Source: Planctomycetaceae bacterium (lineage in GTDB: Bacteria; Planctomycetota; Planctomycetia; Pirellulales; Thermoguttaceae). Taken from it: 39,519 nt of DNA. A program made the translations under genes and the position numbers. Of the stretch, positions 15,800 through 22,911 are shown piece by piece; position 1 is the first letter of the stretch, and each line of letters begins with the position of its first letter. A model generated the notes under the pieces. It saw nothing but the letters and a program-made list of their open reading frames with translations. It did no database searches and had not been told where the DNA came from. The stretch covers positions 1 to 39,519 of the forward strand of contig JAJFUI010000297.1 of NCBI GenBank assembly GCA_021372555.1. The letters run 5' to 3'.

Positions 15800-16888
15800 T
15801 TACTCGGAGAGTTCGCGCATGGCTCGAATCTCGGCCGCTTGCTCGGGCATGAAGGGAACCGCTGCGCCGGGTGGGGGCGAATCGGGAACCAAGCGGCGGG
15901 CAATCGCTTCCAGCAGGGGTTCGATGCCGTCGCCGCGGAGCGCGCTGACTTGCAAGCCAGACGGCGGGTAGTTGATCCCGCAGGTGGCGGCGGTTCCGAC
16001 GGCCAGGTCGCACTTGTTGTAGACGACTAGTGCGCCGGGCCATTGGTCGAGCAGCGTCTGATCGGCGGCCGACCAGGGGACGCTCTGGTCGCACACGAGG
16101 ACGATGAGGTCGGCTTTGGCCAATCGCTGGCGGGCGAGCTCGATGCCGGCGGATTCGAGGTCATCGTTTGCCTGGCGAAGGCCGGCGGTGTCGCACAACT
16201 GGACCGGCCAGCCGTCGATGGCGGTGTCGAGCGTGACGGCGTCGCGGGTGGTGCCCGGCTCGTGGTGGACGATCGACCGTTGGTGGCCGGCCAGGGCGTT
16301 CATCAGGCTGCTTTTGCCGACGTTCGGGCGCCCGGCGAGGACGACGCGCCATGCGCGGACGAGGTGCTGGCCTAGCGACGAGCGGGATAGCAGCGCGTCG
16401 ATTTTTTGCCGCGCGGGGAGGAACTCGCGGCGGGCGAGCGTCCGGTGGATGTCGTCGATTGCGCGTCGGAGTGCGCCGTCGAACTGGTCGAGAAGGATGG
16501 CAGCGGTTCGCTCGGTGCGGGCGTCGGCCATTGCGACGATCGCGGCAGCACGAATGGGATCCGCTGAGGGGCTGTTGGCCCATTGGGTCCAGGCAAGCGA
16601 CTGGCAACCGTCGGCTATAAGCGTCTGTTGAATCAGCGCAGCCGCCGCCAAGCCGCCGTGGCAGTGCAAATCGACGGAATCATCGCCGTGTCGGCAAACG
16701 ACGACTTCTTCACCGGTGGGGCCGCCGAATCGACCGAGGGCGAGTTGTTGCGGTGGGTAATCGGCGAGCGGGCGGCCGGTTGGCGTTTGGAGGTGCGATT
16801 GGACGGCTGCGAGGGCTCCCGGCCCTTCGATTCGCAGCGTGGTGACGGCCCCGCGGCCCGGCGGCGTGAGTTGAATGACGTGAAGCAT
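15800..16888 (-). CDS. MnmE/TrmE-like GTPase lacking the C-terminal catalytic cysteine
   Basis: A 362-residue relative of MnmE, the GTPase that with MnmG modifies wobble uridines of tRNA. The N-terminal domain (residues 1-110) has the GRGAVTTLRIEGPGA opening and LHCHGG of the tetrahydrofolate-binding part. The GTPase domain is intact: GRPNVGKSS (G1), GTTRD (G2), DTAG (G3), NKCD (G4), SALRGDG (G5). MnmE is normally about 450 residues and ends in a helical domain with CxGK. Here the protein stops soon after the G domain at AEIRAMRELSE, with no such motif. It is therefore probably a paralogue rather than true MnmE. ATG 16888 is chosen by homology to the MnmE start; the longer frame is Pro/Arg-rich. 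No clear ribosome-binding site is seen. Confidence 0.82.
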   Translation of the reverse strand: MLHVIQLTPPGRGAVTTLRIEGPGALAAVQSHLQTPTGRPLADYPPQQLALGRFGGPTGEEVVVCRHGDDSVDLHCHGGLAAAALIQQTLIADGCQSLAWTQWANSPSADPIRAAAIVAMADARTERTAAILLDQFDGALRRAIDDIHRTLARREFLPARQKIDALLSRSSLGQHLVRAWRVVLAGRPNVGKSSLMNALAGHQRSIVHHEPGTTRDAVTLDTAIDGWPVQLCDTAGLRQANDDLESAGIELARQRLAKADLIVLVCDQSVPWSAADQTLLDQWPGALVVYNKCDLAVGTAATCGINYPPSGLQVSALRGDGIEPLLEAIARRLVPDSPPPGAAVPFMPEQAAEIRAMRELSE

Positions 16889-16968
16889 TGCTGGAGGGCG
16901 ATTGTAACCGGTGGGCGGTCGGGGGCCAACCGCTTGCGGCCTCGGCGGGCGGATGCTAGGCTCGCGGC

Positions 16969-18138
16969 ATGGCATACCTGATCGGGACCGATGAGGCTGG
17001 GTACGCGCCGAACCTGGGGCCGCTGGTGATTTCGGCGACCGTGTGGCAGGCGCCCGACGGGGTTGGCGGGGAGGATCTGTTCGAGCGGCTTGCGCATGTG
17101 GTGGCGAGCCGGCTGGGGCGGTCGGCAGGCTCGGCGGTGGACGGCGGAAACGGCCGGATGAGAGCGGCCAGCCCTCACCCTAGCCCTCTCCCGGAGGGAG
17201 AGGGGACGAGCAATGGCCGGCACGGCCCTGACCCTGGTCATCTCCGGGAGGCAGAGGGGACGATCGGGACGAGAAGGGTGGTGTTTGCGGATTCGAAGGT
17301 GCTTTACTCGGCGGACAAGGGGCTGCGGCATTTGGAGCGGGGGCTGTGGGCGGCAATGGGGCTGGTGGGCAGCCGCCCGGCGAAGTGGCGCGACGTTTGG
17401 CGCGCGGTGGCGCCGGACGCGCTCGACGAGATGCGGCAAGTTCCGTGGTATGCGGAGTACGACCGGCCGGCGCCGTTGGATTGCGATGGTGAGGACCTGA
17501 CATTGCTGGCCGAGCCGTTGCGGGCGGGGCTTGAGGCGGTCGGTGTGCGGCTGGTTGCGGTGCGGAGTCGGGCGATCTTCGCGCATGAGTTCAACGCGTT
17601 GGTCGATCGGCACGGCAACAAAGGAGCGGCGTTGTCGCACGAGACGCTGCGGCTGGTTGCGAGGATGATCGAGTCGCTGCCGACGAAGGGGATGGAACTG
17701 GTCGACAAGACGTGTCCCGTTGGCTGCGATTCGCTACAAACGTCTCCGTCCCCTTTCGTGTCGGTGATTTGCGACAAGCATGGCGGGCGGAATCGGTATG
17801 CGGATTTGCTGGCGGATCATTTTCCGGAGCAGTTCATCGAAATCCGCGGCGAAGGCGGCCGCCGGAGCACGTATCGCTTTGGCCCGGCTGATCGCCGCAT
17901 CGAGTTCTGCTTCCGCGTGCAGGCGGAGTCGTGCCTGCCCGCCGCCCTGGCGTCGATGGCGTCGAAGTACCTGCGGGAGCTGGCGATGCGGGCGTTCAAC
18001 GAGTTCTGGCGTCGGCACATTCCCGACTTGGAACCGACGGCCGGCTACCCGGTGGACGCGAAGCGGTTTCGCGCTAACATTGCTAAGAAACAGCGGGAGC
18101 TGAAGATCGCCGACGGGATCTTGTGGCGAGAGAGGTAA
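16969..18138 (+). CDS. RNase HII-like protein with a repeat insertion
   Basis: A 389-residue protein. Its opening LIGTDEAGYAPNLGPLVISATVW aligns with RNase HII (DEAGRGPLAGP), keeping the catalytic Asp and Glu. VVFADSKVLYS matches the family's DSKKLS. Later VSVICDKHGG offers a third acidic position, and AALASMASKYLRELAMRAFNEFW matches the SIxAKxxRD helix, followed by a GYPVDAKRF block like the family's GYGT end. True RNase HII is about 200-250 residues, so this is an expanded, divergent relative. Residues of about 62-104 are encoded by a palindromic repeat inserted in frame (SPHPSPLPEGEG). Whether the activity on RNA:DNA hybrids persists is not shown. It is divergent from the MnmE-like gene. 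Confidence 0.65.
   Translation: MAYLIGTDEAGYAPNLGPLVISATVWQAPDGVGGEDLFERLAHVVASRLGRSAGSAVDGGNGRMRAASPHPSPLPEGEGTSNGRHGPDPGHLREAEGTIGTRRVVFADSKVLYSADKGLRHLERGLWAAMGLVGSRPAKWRDVWRAVAPDALDEMRQVPWYAEYDRPAPLDCDGEDLTLLAEPLRAGLEAVGVRLVAVRSRAIFAHEFNALVDRHGNKGAALSHETLRLVARMIESLPTKGMELVDKTCPVGCDSLQTSPSPFVSVICDKHGGRNRYADLLADHFPEQFIEIRGEGGRRSTYRFGPADRRIEFCFRVQAESCLPAALASMASKYLRELAMRAFNEFWRRHIPDLEPTAGYPVDAKRFRANIAKKQRELKIADGILWRER
17171..17261. repeat. Palindromic CCCTC...GAGGGG repeat inside a coding region, two units
   Basis: One well-preserved unit (17171-17207) and one decayed unit (17225-17261) of the family seen three times at 6273-6412. The length of the insert keeps the reading frame of the RNase HII-like gene. 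The encoded peptide includes SPHPSPLPEGEG, a peptide signature typical of this repeat when it falls in genes. Confidence 0.85.
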
Positions 18139-18146
18139 GGGAGCCG

Positions 18147-18689
18147 ATGGCGGAAAGCGATAGGCAACCGACGGCAGGCGATCGTTGCCGGCTGACGATT
18201 TTGGATTTGTTGCTGTTGATGTTCAGCTACGCGTTGGGGTTCGGGATCAGCCGTTGTTGGTGGGAAGAGGCCGTCAAGGTTCCGGCCAGACCGCCTTGGA
18301 CGACGCCGGTTACCATTGGCGATCTCGTGATCGACGGAATCTCTCTCGGGACGTTAATCGCCGGGCCGATTGCGGTGGTCTCGCAATGGGTTATGCGACG
18401 GCGGCGGTTGCGACTGAGCCCGGGGGAATGGCTTTGGATCGTTCCAGTGTTGAACTACCTCGGTTTGACGGTCGCTGGAAACCTGGAAATGGGCCTGGTC
18501 GCGCTCATGGTGGCCTTTCTTGCTCAGGCAATCTGCGCGGTGTTTGGCGTGGCGCTTGCTCTCTTTCGATTGAGCGGCGAGTGGAGCGGCGTCGAATGCC
18601 GATGGACCGAGATTATGGGCTGTTTCGTCAACGCTGTCATCCTCGCGGCCATTTTGTATTCAGTCGAGTTACATCCGATCGTTATCTAG
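18147..18689 (+). CDS. Hypothetical membrane protein
   Basis: A 180-residue protein with four or five membrane segments: LTILDLLLLMFSYALGF (residues 19-35), a segment around IDGISLGTLIAGPIAVV (64-80), LWIVPVLNYLGLTVAG (96-111), GLVALMVAFLAQAICAVFGVALAL (115-138) and a final one (FVNAVILAAILYS). A basic RRRRLRL loop lies between segments two and three. I do not recognise the family. ATG 18147 is chosen because AAGGGAG lies 5-8 nt upstream; the gene begins 9 nt after the RNase HII-like gene's stop, so they are likely cotranscribed. The phosphatase gene follows 16 nt downstream. No charged catalytic motif is visible in the membrane. Confidence 0.6.
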   Translation: MAESDRQPTAGDRCRLTILDLLLLMFSYALGFGISRCWWEEAVKVPARPPWTTPVTIGDLVIDGISLGTLIAGPIAVVSQWVMRRRRLRLSPGEWLWIVPVLNYLGLTVAGNLEMGLVALMVAFLAQAICAVFGVALALFRLSGEWSGVECRWTEIMGCFVNAVILAAILYSVELHPIVI

Positions 18690-18705
18690 TAACTTGGGGT
18701 GACAT

Positions 18706-19200
18706 ATGGATCTTTATGTGATCCGTCACGCGTGGGCGTTTGATCGGGACGATGAGCGATGGCCGGATGATGACTTGCGGCCGCTTACGGAGGAAGGGAA
18801 GGAGCGGTTCGCGAAGGTGGTGAAGGCGTTGGCGGGGCGAGGGCTCGCGCCCGAGGTGGTGGGCACCAGCCCCTTGGTCCGCTGCCGGCAGACGGCCGAG
18901 TTGTTGGTGGCGGGGTTGAAGGAGAAGCGGGCAGTCGTGGAGCTTGCCGAACTGCGGCCTGGCGGCGATGTGGCGGGGCTGCTGCGGTGGACGGCAAAGC
19001 AAGCACGCGAGCACGAGCGGATTGCTTGGGTTGGTCATGCGCCGGACGTGGATCGGCTTTGCGCGGCGATGATCGGCGGACCGGACGCGCTCGTGAATTT
19101 CGCCAAGGGGGGCGTAGCTGCAATCGAGTTCGACGGTGCGCCAGCGCTGGGGACGGGAAAGCTGCGGTGGCTGGTGACCGCGAAGGTGCTGGGATGCTGA
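18706..19200 (+). CDS. SixA-like phosphohistidine phosphatase (histidine phosphatase superfamily)
   Basis: A 164-residue protein of the histidine phosphatase superfamily. The catalytic RHA motif is near the start (LYVIRHAWA), followed by RPLTEEGKERF, TSPLVRCRQTAE (the conserved second arginine) and WVGHAPDVDRL with the second catalytic histidine. The short length and lack of an insertion match SixA, which removes phosphate from histidine-containing phosphotransfer proteins in E. coli. Other substrates are possible in planctomycetes. It follows the membrane protein by 16 nt and may share its transcript. It converges with the OmpA-type gene after a 30-bp gap in which I see no terminator. Confidence 0.85.
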   Translation: MDLYVIRHAWAFDRDDERWPDDDLRPLTEEGKERFAKVVKALAGRGLAPEVVGTSPLVRCRQTAELLVAGLKEKRAVVELAELRPGGDVAGLLRWTAKQAREHERIAWVGHAPDVDRLCAAMIGGPDALVNFAKGGVAAIEFDGAPALGTGKLRWLVTAKVLGC

Positions 19201-19230
19201 GATCGCGAAGCCAGACGAAAGGCGAGGACG

Positions 19231-20073
19231 CTAGCTCTTGCGCTCGGGATAGATGACCAGCTCGATGCGGCGGTTGCGGTCTTTGCCTTCGGGCGTGGCG
19301 TTCGAGACGACGGGGCGATTGGCGCCTTGGCCCATGACGAACAACTGGTTGGACTGCAAGCGAGTGTGGCTGACCAGCACGTCGTAGACGGCCATCGCCT
19401 GGCTGGCCGACAATTCGTGGTTGTTGTGAAATTGGGCGTTGGCGACGAGGTCGTTGTCGGTGTGCCCTTCGACGCCGATCATTTGATCGGGATAGGTGCG
19501 GGCGATTTCGCTGGCGACGTCGCTAAGGAGATTGGGTGCGCCGGGACGAAGTCGAGAAGTGCCCGGCTCGAATAGGACTTGGCCGCGGAGTTCGATGCGG
19601 ATTACGTCGCCGTCGCGGCGGACGTTGACGCCCGCAATGTTCGTGGCCGGCAGAGTTTGGAGGAAGCTATTGTTCGGATCGATGGAGACGCCGCCCTGAC
19701 GCTGCAAGGAGGCGGCGAAGGTTTGGGCCCGCTTGTCGCTTCCATCTTTTTCCACGCGGACCTGCGCGAGTTGGGCGGTGAGGCTTCGCAGTTGATCCTT
19801 GGTGGCGGCCAATTGGTCGTCGGCGACTTTGGTTTGCTGACGCGCTTGGGCCAGCAGGGTATCTTTTTCTTGGTTGTCGCGGTCGAGCGCGTTGGTGCGG
19901 TCCTGGAGCTGTTGGAGCTGGCGGGCGAGCATCGTCTGCTGCTGCTCGGCCTTGTTGAGTTGGCCTTTGAGGACCATCGGATTGTCGGCGCAGCCAGCAA
20001 GGGTGGCCAGGACGGCTGCGCAGAGGAGAGGCATGCGGCTGAAGGTTGTCGCCCGCCTGACGCCCGATGACAT
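19231..20073 (-). CDS. OmpA-family lipoprotein with coiled coil
   Basis: A 280-residue cell-envelope protein. The lipobox LAGC lies at about residues 25-28 after the hydrophobic LLCAAVLATLAG. Residues 35-110 are Gln/Lys/Asp-rich with heptad spacing (MLARQLQQLQDRTNALDRDNQ), a long coiled coil. Residues of about 150-275 form an OmpA-like peptidoglycan-binding domain: FEPGTSRLRPGA, then VEGHTDND and the NRRIELVIYP ending. Such proteins tether the outer membrane to peptidoglycan, which supports a Gram-negative style envelope. The start at ATG 20073 is set by TAGGAGG 6 nt upstream. csrA lies upstream on the same strand, 198 bp away. Confidence 0.88.
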   Translation of the reverse strand: MSSGVRRATTFSRMPLLCAAVLATLAGCADNPMVLKGQLNKAEQQQTMLARQLQQLQDRTNALDRDNQEKDTLLAQARQQTKVADDQLAATKDQLRSLTAQLAQVRVEKDGSDKRAQTFAASLQRQGGVSIDPNNSFLQTLPATNIAGVNVRRDGDVIRIELRGQVLFEPGTSRLRPGAPNLLSDVASEIARTYPDQMIGVEGHTDNDLVANAQFHNNHELSASQAMAVYDVLVSHTRLQSNQLFVMGQGANRPVVSNATPEGKDRNRRIELVIYPERKS

Positions 20074-20271
20074 TGCGGCCTCCTACGGAGCCATTGCCGG
20101 AGCAAGAATAGGGAGGGCGGGATGGTAGCAAGCCGCGGGAGCACCCGCAAGTGCAGTTCTTGAAGCTTGCGCTAAAAGGCGCGAGCGGAGCTATGGCGAA
20201 GAGCGGGGGCAGGGGCCCGGAAGATACAGACAGCGAGCCGGGCGAAACCCTCCCGGCCTAGAAGCGGAGCG

Positions 20272-20496
20272 CTAGTCGCGGCCGCCATTGCTGGCGACAT
20301 CGGCGTTGGTAGCCGCTTGGTCGGAGGGGGCTTCGTTTCGATGAATGGCGTCGAAGACTTCGCGGCGGTGGACAGGGACCTCTTTGGGCGCCTCGACCCC
20401 GAGCCGGACCTTATCCCCCCGGATTTCGACGACGACGATCGTAATGTCATCATTGATGACAATACTTTCGTTCTTTTTGCGGGACAACACGAGCAT
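20272..20496 (-). CDS. csrA: Carbon storage regulator CsrA
   Basis: A 74-residue RNA-binding regulator of translation. CsrA dimers bind GGA motifs in mRNA leaders. The family opening [14 protein letters not shown], the [21 protein letters not shown] core and the critical Arg near residue 44 are visible. The last 20 residues ([20 protein letters not shown]) are a Ser/Asn/Ala-rich tail, longer than in E. coli. ATG 20496 follows GAAGGAAC, which is its ribosome-binding site and carries GGA, so self-regulation is possible. A promoter candidate lies at 20594-20621. In other bacteria CsrA controls motility, carbon storage and biofilm; its targets here are unknown. Confidence 0.95.
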   Translation of the reverse strand: MLVLSRKKNESIVINDDITIVVVEIRGDKVRLGVEAPKEVPVHRREVFDAIHRNEAPSDQAATNADVASNGGRD

Positions 20497-20593
20497 AGGA
20501 CGTTCCTTCGAACTTTTGCCAGAGCCCCAAATCGCTCTCTGCGCCCTGCCAAAAGTTACCAAAGCACGTGCGCATACATAGTACCATCATTTT

Positions 20594-20621
20594 ACGATAC
20601 GCTCGAATTGGGCGAAGTCAA
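20594..20621 (-). promoter_or_regulatory. Possible csrA promoter
   Basis: Read on the - strand: TTGACT (20621-20616), a 16-bp spacer and TATCGT (20599-20594). The leader would be about 90 nt. The surrounding 60 bp are AT-rich for this genome. Confidence 0.4.
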
Positions 20622-20885
20622 GGAAATTTACGGGCATCCGGCATCTTTTCGATCCGTAAGGCGGGCGGCCCGACGCAAGGTTGTCAAGGCTCCCCCGGGC
20701 TGCCTATTTTGCGAGGCGGCAAAGGTCGAGACGCATGGATTTTTGGCGAGACGCAAGCCGTTTCTTTCCAGCGAGTTACGGAGAATGTCGAGGGCACGTG
20801 GCCGGCGATTGGGAGGCAAATTCGTTTGGCCGGGGGAGATTCGCGGGGGGGCGTATTGAAATGCGGCTGTTTTCCGGGGCGCTTG

Positions 20886-20998
20886 GCAGGCGGGACGCCT
20901 GCACCACAAAATCTTGGAGTCTGCACCACAAGCTCAGGCGTGGCAACGATTGTCGTCGCGTCGCCGATGTGGGGGCAGGCGGGGCGAGTGCACCACAA
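20886..20998. repeat. Palindrome and three TGCACCACAA repeats upstream of the nuo cluster
   Basis: A perfect stem GCAGGCG-GGA-CGCCTGC lies at 20886-20902. TGCACCACAA occurs three times (20900-20909, 20922-20931, 20989-20998), and the third copy is again preceded by a GCAGGCGGG stretch. It looks like an intergenic REP-type element in partial copies. The rest of the gap 20622-21019 holds no gene I can support. Confidence 0.65.
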
Positions 20999-21019
20999 AG
21001 CCGGCGGGGGCCGGATGCC

Positions 21020-21048
21020 TTGGCACCTGGGGGCGAGTCCTTTATAAT
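21020..21048 (+). promoter_or_regulatory. Sigma-70 promoter upstream of nuoI
   Basis: TTGGCA (21020-21025), a 17-bp spacer and a perfect TATAAT (21043-21048). A start near 21055 gives a leader of about 100 nt before nuoI at 21154. Confidence 0.7.
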
Positions 21049-21153
21049 CGCGATTTGCGGGCTAGTCCATCATCGAATTCAGACACGCGCTCAGCGGCCG
21101 GCCGACGGTGTGTGCTTGCTGCGTTGGTGGGCGAAAGTTGTGACGAGGTTGCC

Positions 21154-21681
21154 ATGCGAGATTGGTTCCGGAACGTCTATGTCGCAGCGGTGACGGTTCT
21201 GCACACCCTGGGGGTGGGGTTGAGGTGGTGGTTTCGCACGTACGACCCCAAGGTGAAGACGTTCACTGAGCGGTACGAATACCCTGAATTTCCACTGGAG
21301 GTGGCCCCACGCTTCCGTGGATTTCACCGCTATGATCTGACAAGCTGTATCGCCTGCGAGCGATGTGCGCGGGACTGTCCAGCGGCGTGCATTTCAGTCA
21401 GTAAGGAGCGTGCGACCGGGCGCAAGGGCTTCCAGGTCACCAGCTACACGATCGACTACGGGAAGTGCATGTTCTGTGGCATCTGCACGGAGAACTGCCC
21501 GGTCGACTGTATTTTCATGGGCTCGTCTTACGACCTGAGTTGTTACAGCCGAGACGGCTGCATTGTGGACTTCACGCGGCTTCCGGTCGAGGTGGCGTGG
21601 GGCCGAGCGACGTTGAATCCGACTGCGGTGGCTCAGTCGAAGACGGTGGCGCAAGCGGTTCACGGCGGGCCTGGCGGCTAA
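21154..21681 (+). CDS. nuoI: NADH-quinone oxidoreductase subunit I
   Basis: A 175-residue ferredoxin-like subunit of complex I carrying two [4Fe-4S] clusters that pass electrons towards the quinone site. Both motifs are complete: CIACERCARDCPAACI (near residues 66-81) and CMFCGICTENCPVDCI (near 107-122). An amphipathic N-terminal part (VTVLHTLGVGLRWWFRTYDPK) would sit on the membrane arm. The start is ATG 21154 with GAGG 6-9 nt upstream. In most nuo operons nuoI sits between nuoH and nuoJ; here it is first, with its own promoter, and 120 bp separate it from nuoA. The C-terminal AQAVHGGPGG tail is low complexity. Confidence 0.93.
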   Translation: MRDWFRNVYVAAVTVLHTLGVGLRWWFRTYDPKVKTFTERYEYPEFPLEVAPRFRGFHRYDLTSCIACERCARDCPAACISVSKERATGRKGFQVTSYTIDYGKCMFCGICTENCPVDCIFMGSSYDLSCYSRDGCIVDFTRLPVEVAWGRATLNPTAVAQSKTVAQAVHGGPGG

Positions 21682-21739
21682 AGGTTGGTTGAGGAGCGCC
21701 GTTGGCGTCTAAAGGGGGACTACGAGCGGTGTTCGACTC

Positions 21740-21767
21740 TTGCAAATGGTACGTGATCTCTTAGAAT
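21740..21767 (+). promoter_or_regulatory. Possible promoter of the nuoA-nuoN operon
   Basis: TTGCAA (21740-21745), a 16-bp spacer and TAGAAT (21762-21767), about 35 bp before the GTG start of nuoA. It would give the long operon its own start separate from nuoI. Confidence 0.45.
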
Positions 21768-21801
21768 AACTCCCTTTTGGGCGTCGAGCCCTCCCGCTAC
21801 G

Positions 21802-22380
21802 GTGAACGCTATCACGCAGACATCGCCGACCGCAATCGTCGCCTACCTGGTGTTGTTCGCGACGATTGGAATACTGTTTGTTTTTGGTTGCCTTCTGCTG
21901 GGCAAGTTCTTTCGTCCGCGGACGCCCACGGCGCTGAAGCTTGAGACCTACGAGTGCGGCGAGCCATCGGTTGGTCCGGGGACGGTTCAATTCGATCTTC
22001 GGTTTTACGTGGTGGCGCTGCTGTTTCTGATATTCGAGGTGGAGGTGGCGCTGTTCTTCCCGACGGCGACTATCTTTGGCGCGGCGACTAAGGCGCGACG
22101 GGAAGCGGCGCAGACGGCGGTGTCGACTGCAGCTCCGACCGCTACGTTGGTGGTAGACAAGAGGGATGAGCGGACGGCGATTAGCCCCGAGTCGGCGCGG
22201 ACGCTGGCGTTGGTGTCGATGATCGACCTGGGGGCGTTCTTTGCGGTGCTGTTGGTGGGATTTGCCTTTATTTGGCGGCGGGGTGATCTCAACTGGGTTC
22301 GTGCGGTCCGTCATCCGGCAACGTCGGCGGAAGCCAATGCGGCTGCTTTGCGGCTGCGGCAGGACGGGTTCCCGACATGA
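21802..22380 (+). CDS. nuoA: NADH-quinone oxidoreductase subunit A
   Basis: A 192-residue membrane subunit of complex I. Segment 1 is AIVAYLVLFATIGILFVFGCLLLGKF. The conserved loop YECGEPSVGPGTVQFDLRFYVVALLFLIFEVEVALFFP is family-diagnostic, and the last segment is LGAFFAVLLVGFAFIWRRGDLNW. Typical NuoA is 120-150 residues; the excess is an Ala/Thr-rich loop of about 50 residues (about 95-140) between segments 2 and 3. The start is GTG 21802 without a clear ribosome-binding site. The stop overlaps the nuoC start (ATGA at 22377-22380). In most operons nuoB comes next, but here it is absent. Confidence 0.93.
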   Translation: MNAITQTSPTAIVAYLVLFATIGILFVFGCLLLGKFFRPRTPTALKLETYECGEPSVGPGTVQFDLRFYVVALLFLIFEVEVALFFPTATIFGAATKARREAAQTAVSTAAPTATLVVDKRDERTAISPESARTLALVSMIDLGAFFAVLLVGFAFIWRRGDLNWVRAVRHPATSAEANAAALRLRQDGFPT

Positions 22381-22907
22381 ACGCAGAAGCCATCCGTGAT
22401 CGGCTGCACCAGCCTTTTGGCCCGTGGTTGGTGGGCAGTGACTTTGCGGCGATCGATCCGTGGATCGAGGTCCGCAGCGAAGGGTTGTCGGAGATTGGCC
22501 GCTATCTGCGTGAAGATCCGGACTTGGCTTTCGACATGCTGCATTGCATTACGGCGGTCGACTATTTCCAACCGGATGAGAAGAAGGCCGCGCAGGTGGA
22601 GTGGCAGCCGCACGTCGAGCTGATCTATCACCTGTCGAGCACGGTGCATCATCATCGGCTGGTGCTGAAGGCTCGGTTGCCGCGGTGGAAGGACGACAAG
22701 CCGGGGCAGATGCCTGAGGCGCCGACGGTGAGCAACGTCTGGAGCACGGCCGAGTGGCACGAGCGGGAAGTTTTCGACCTGATGGGCGTGCGTTTTGTCG
22801 GCAATCGCGATATGCGGCGCATTCTTTGCCCCGAGGATTGGGTGGGGCATCCGCTGCGGAAAGATTACGAGATGCCGACCGAGTATCACGGGATTCAGGC
22901 GAGGTGA
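22377..22907 (+). CDS. nuoC: NADH-quinone oxidoreductase subunit C
   Basis: A 176-residue peripheral-arm subunit of complex I with the usual fold: an N-terminal part (residues 10-70) including FDMLHCITAVDYF, then the diagnostic WHEREVFDLMGVRFVGN and RRILCPEDWVGHPLRKDYEMP ending. It packs against NuoD and NuoI. It is not fused to NuoD, unlike in E. coli. Translation is coupled to nuoA by a 4-nt overlap, and nuoD begins 4 nt after its stop. The GVRFVGN sequence carries N-R where GIxFxGHP is commoner; the meaning is unclear. Confidence 0.93.
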   Translation: MNAEAIRDRLHQPFGPWLVGSDFAAIDPWIEVRSEGLSEIGRYLREDPDLAFDMLHCITAVDYFQPDEKKAAQVEWQPHVELIYHLSSTVHHHRLVLKARLPRWKDDKPGQMPEAPTVSNVWSTAEWHEREVFDLMGVRFVGNRDMRRILCPEDWVGHPLRKDYEMPTEYHGIQAR

Positions 22908-22911
22908 ACCG

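Noticed and set aside
20317-20859. + strand frame across csrA and its upstream region
   Set aside because: It opposes csrA, and its downstream half lies in repeat-containing spacer without a ribosome-binding site.
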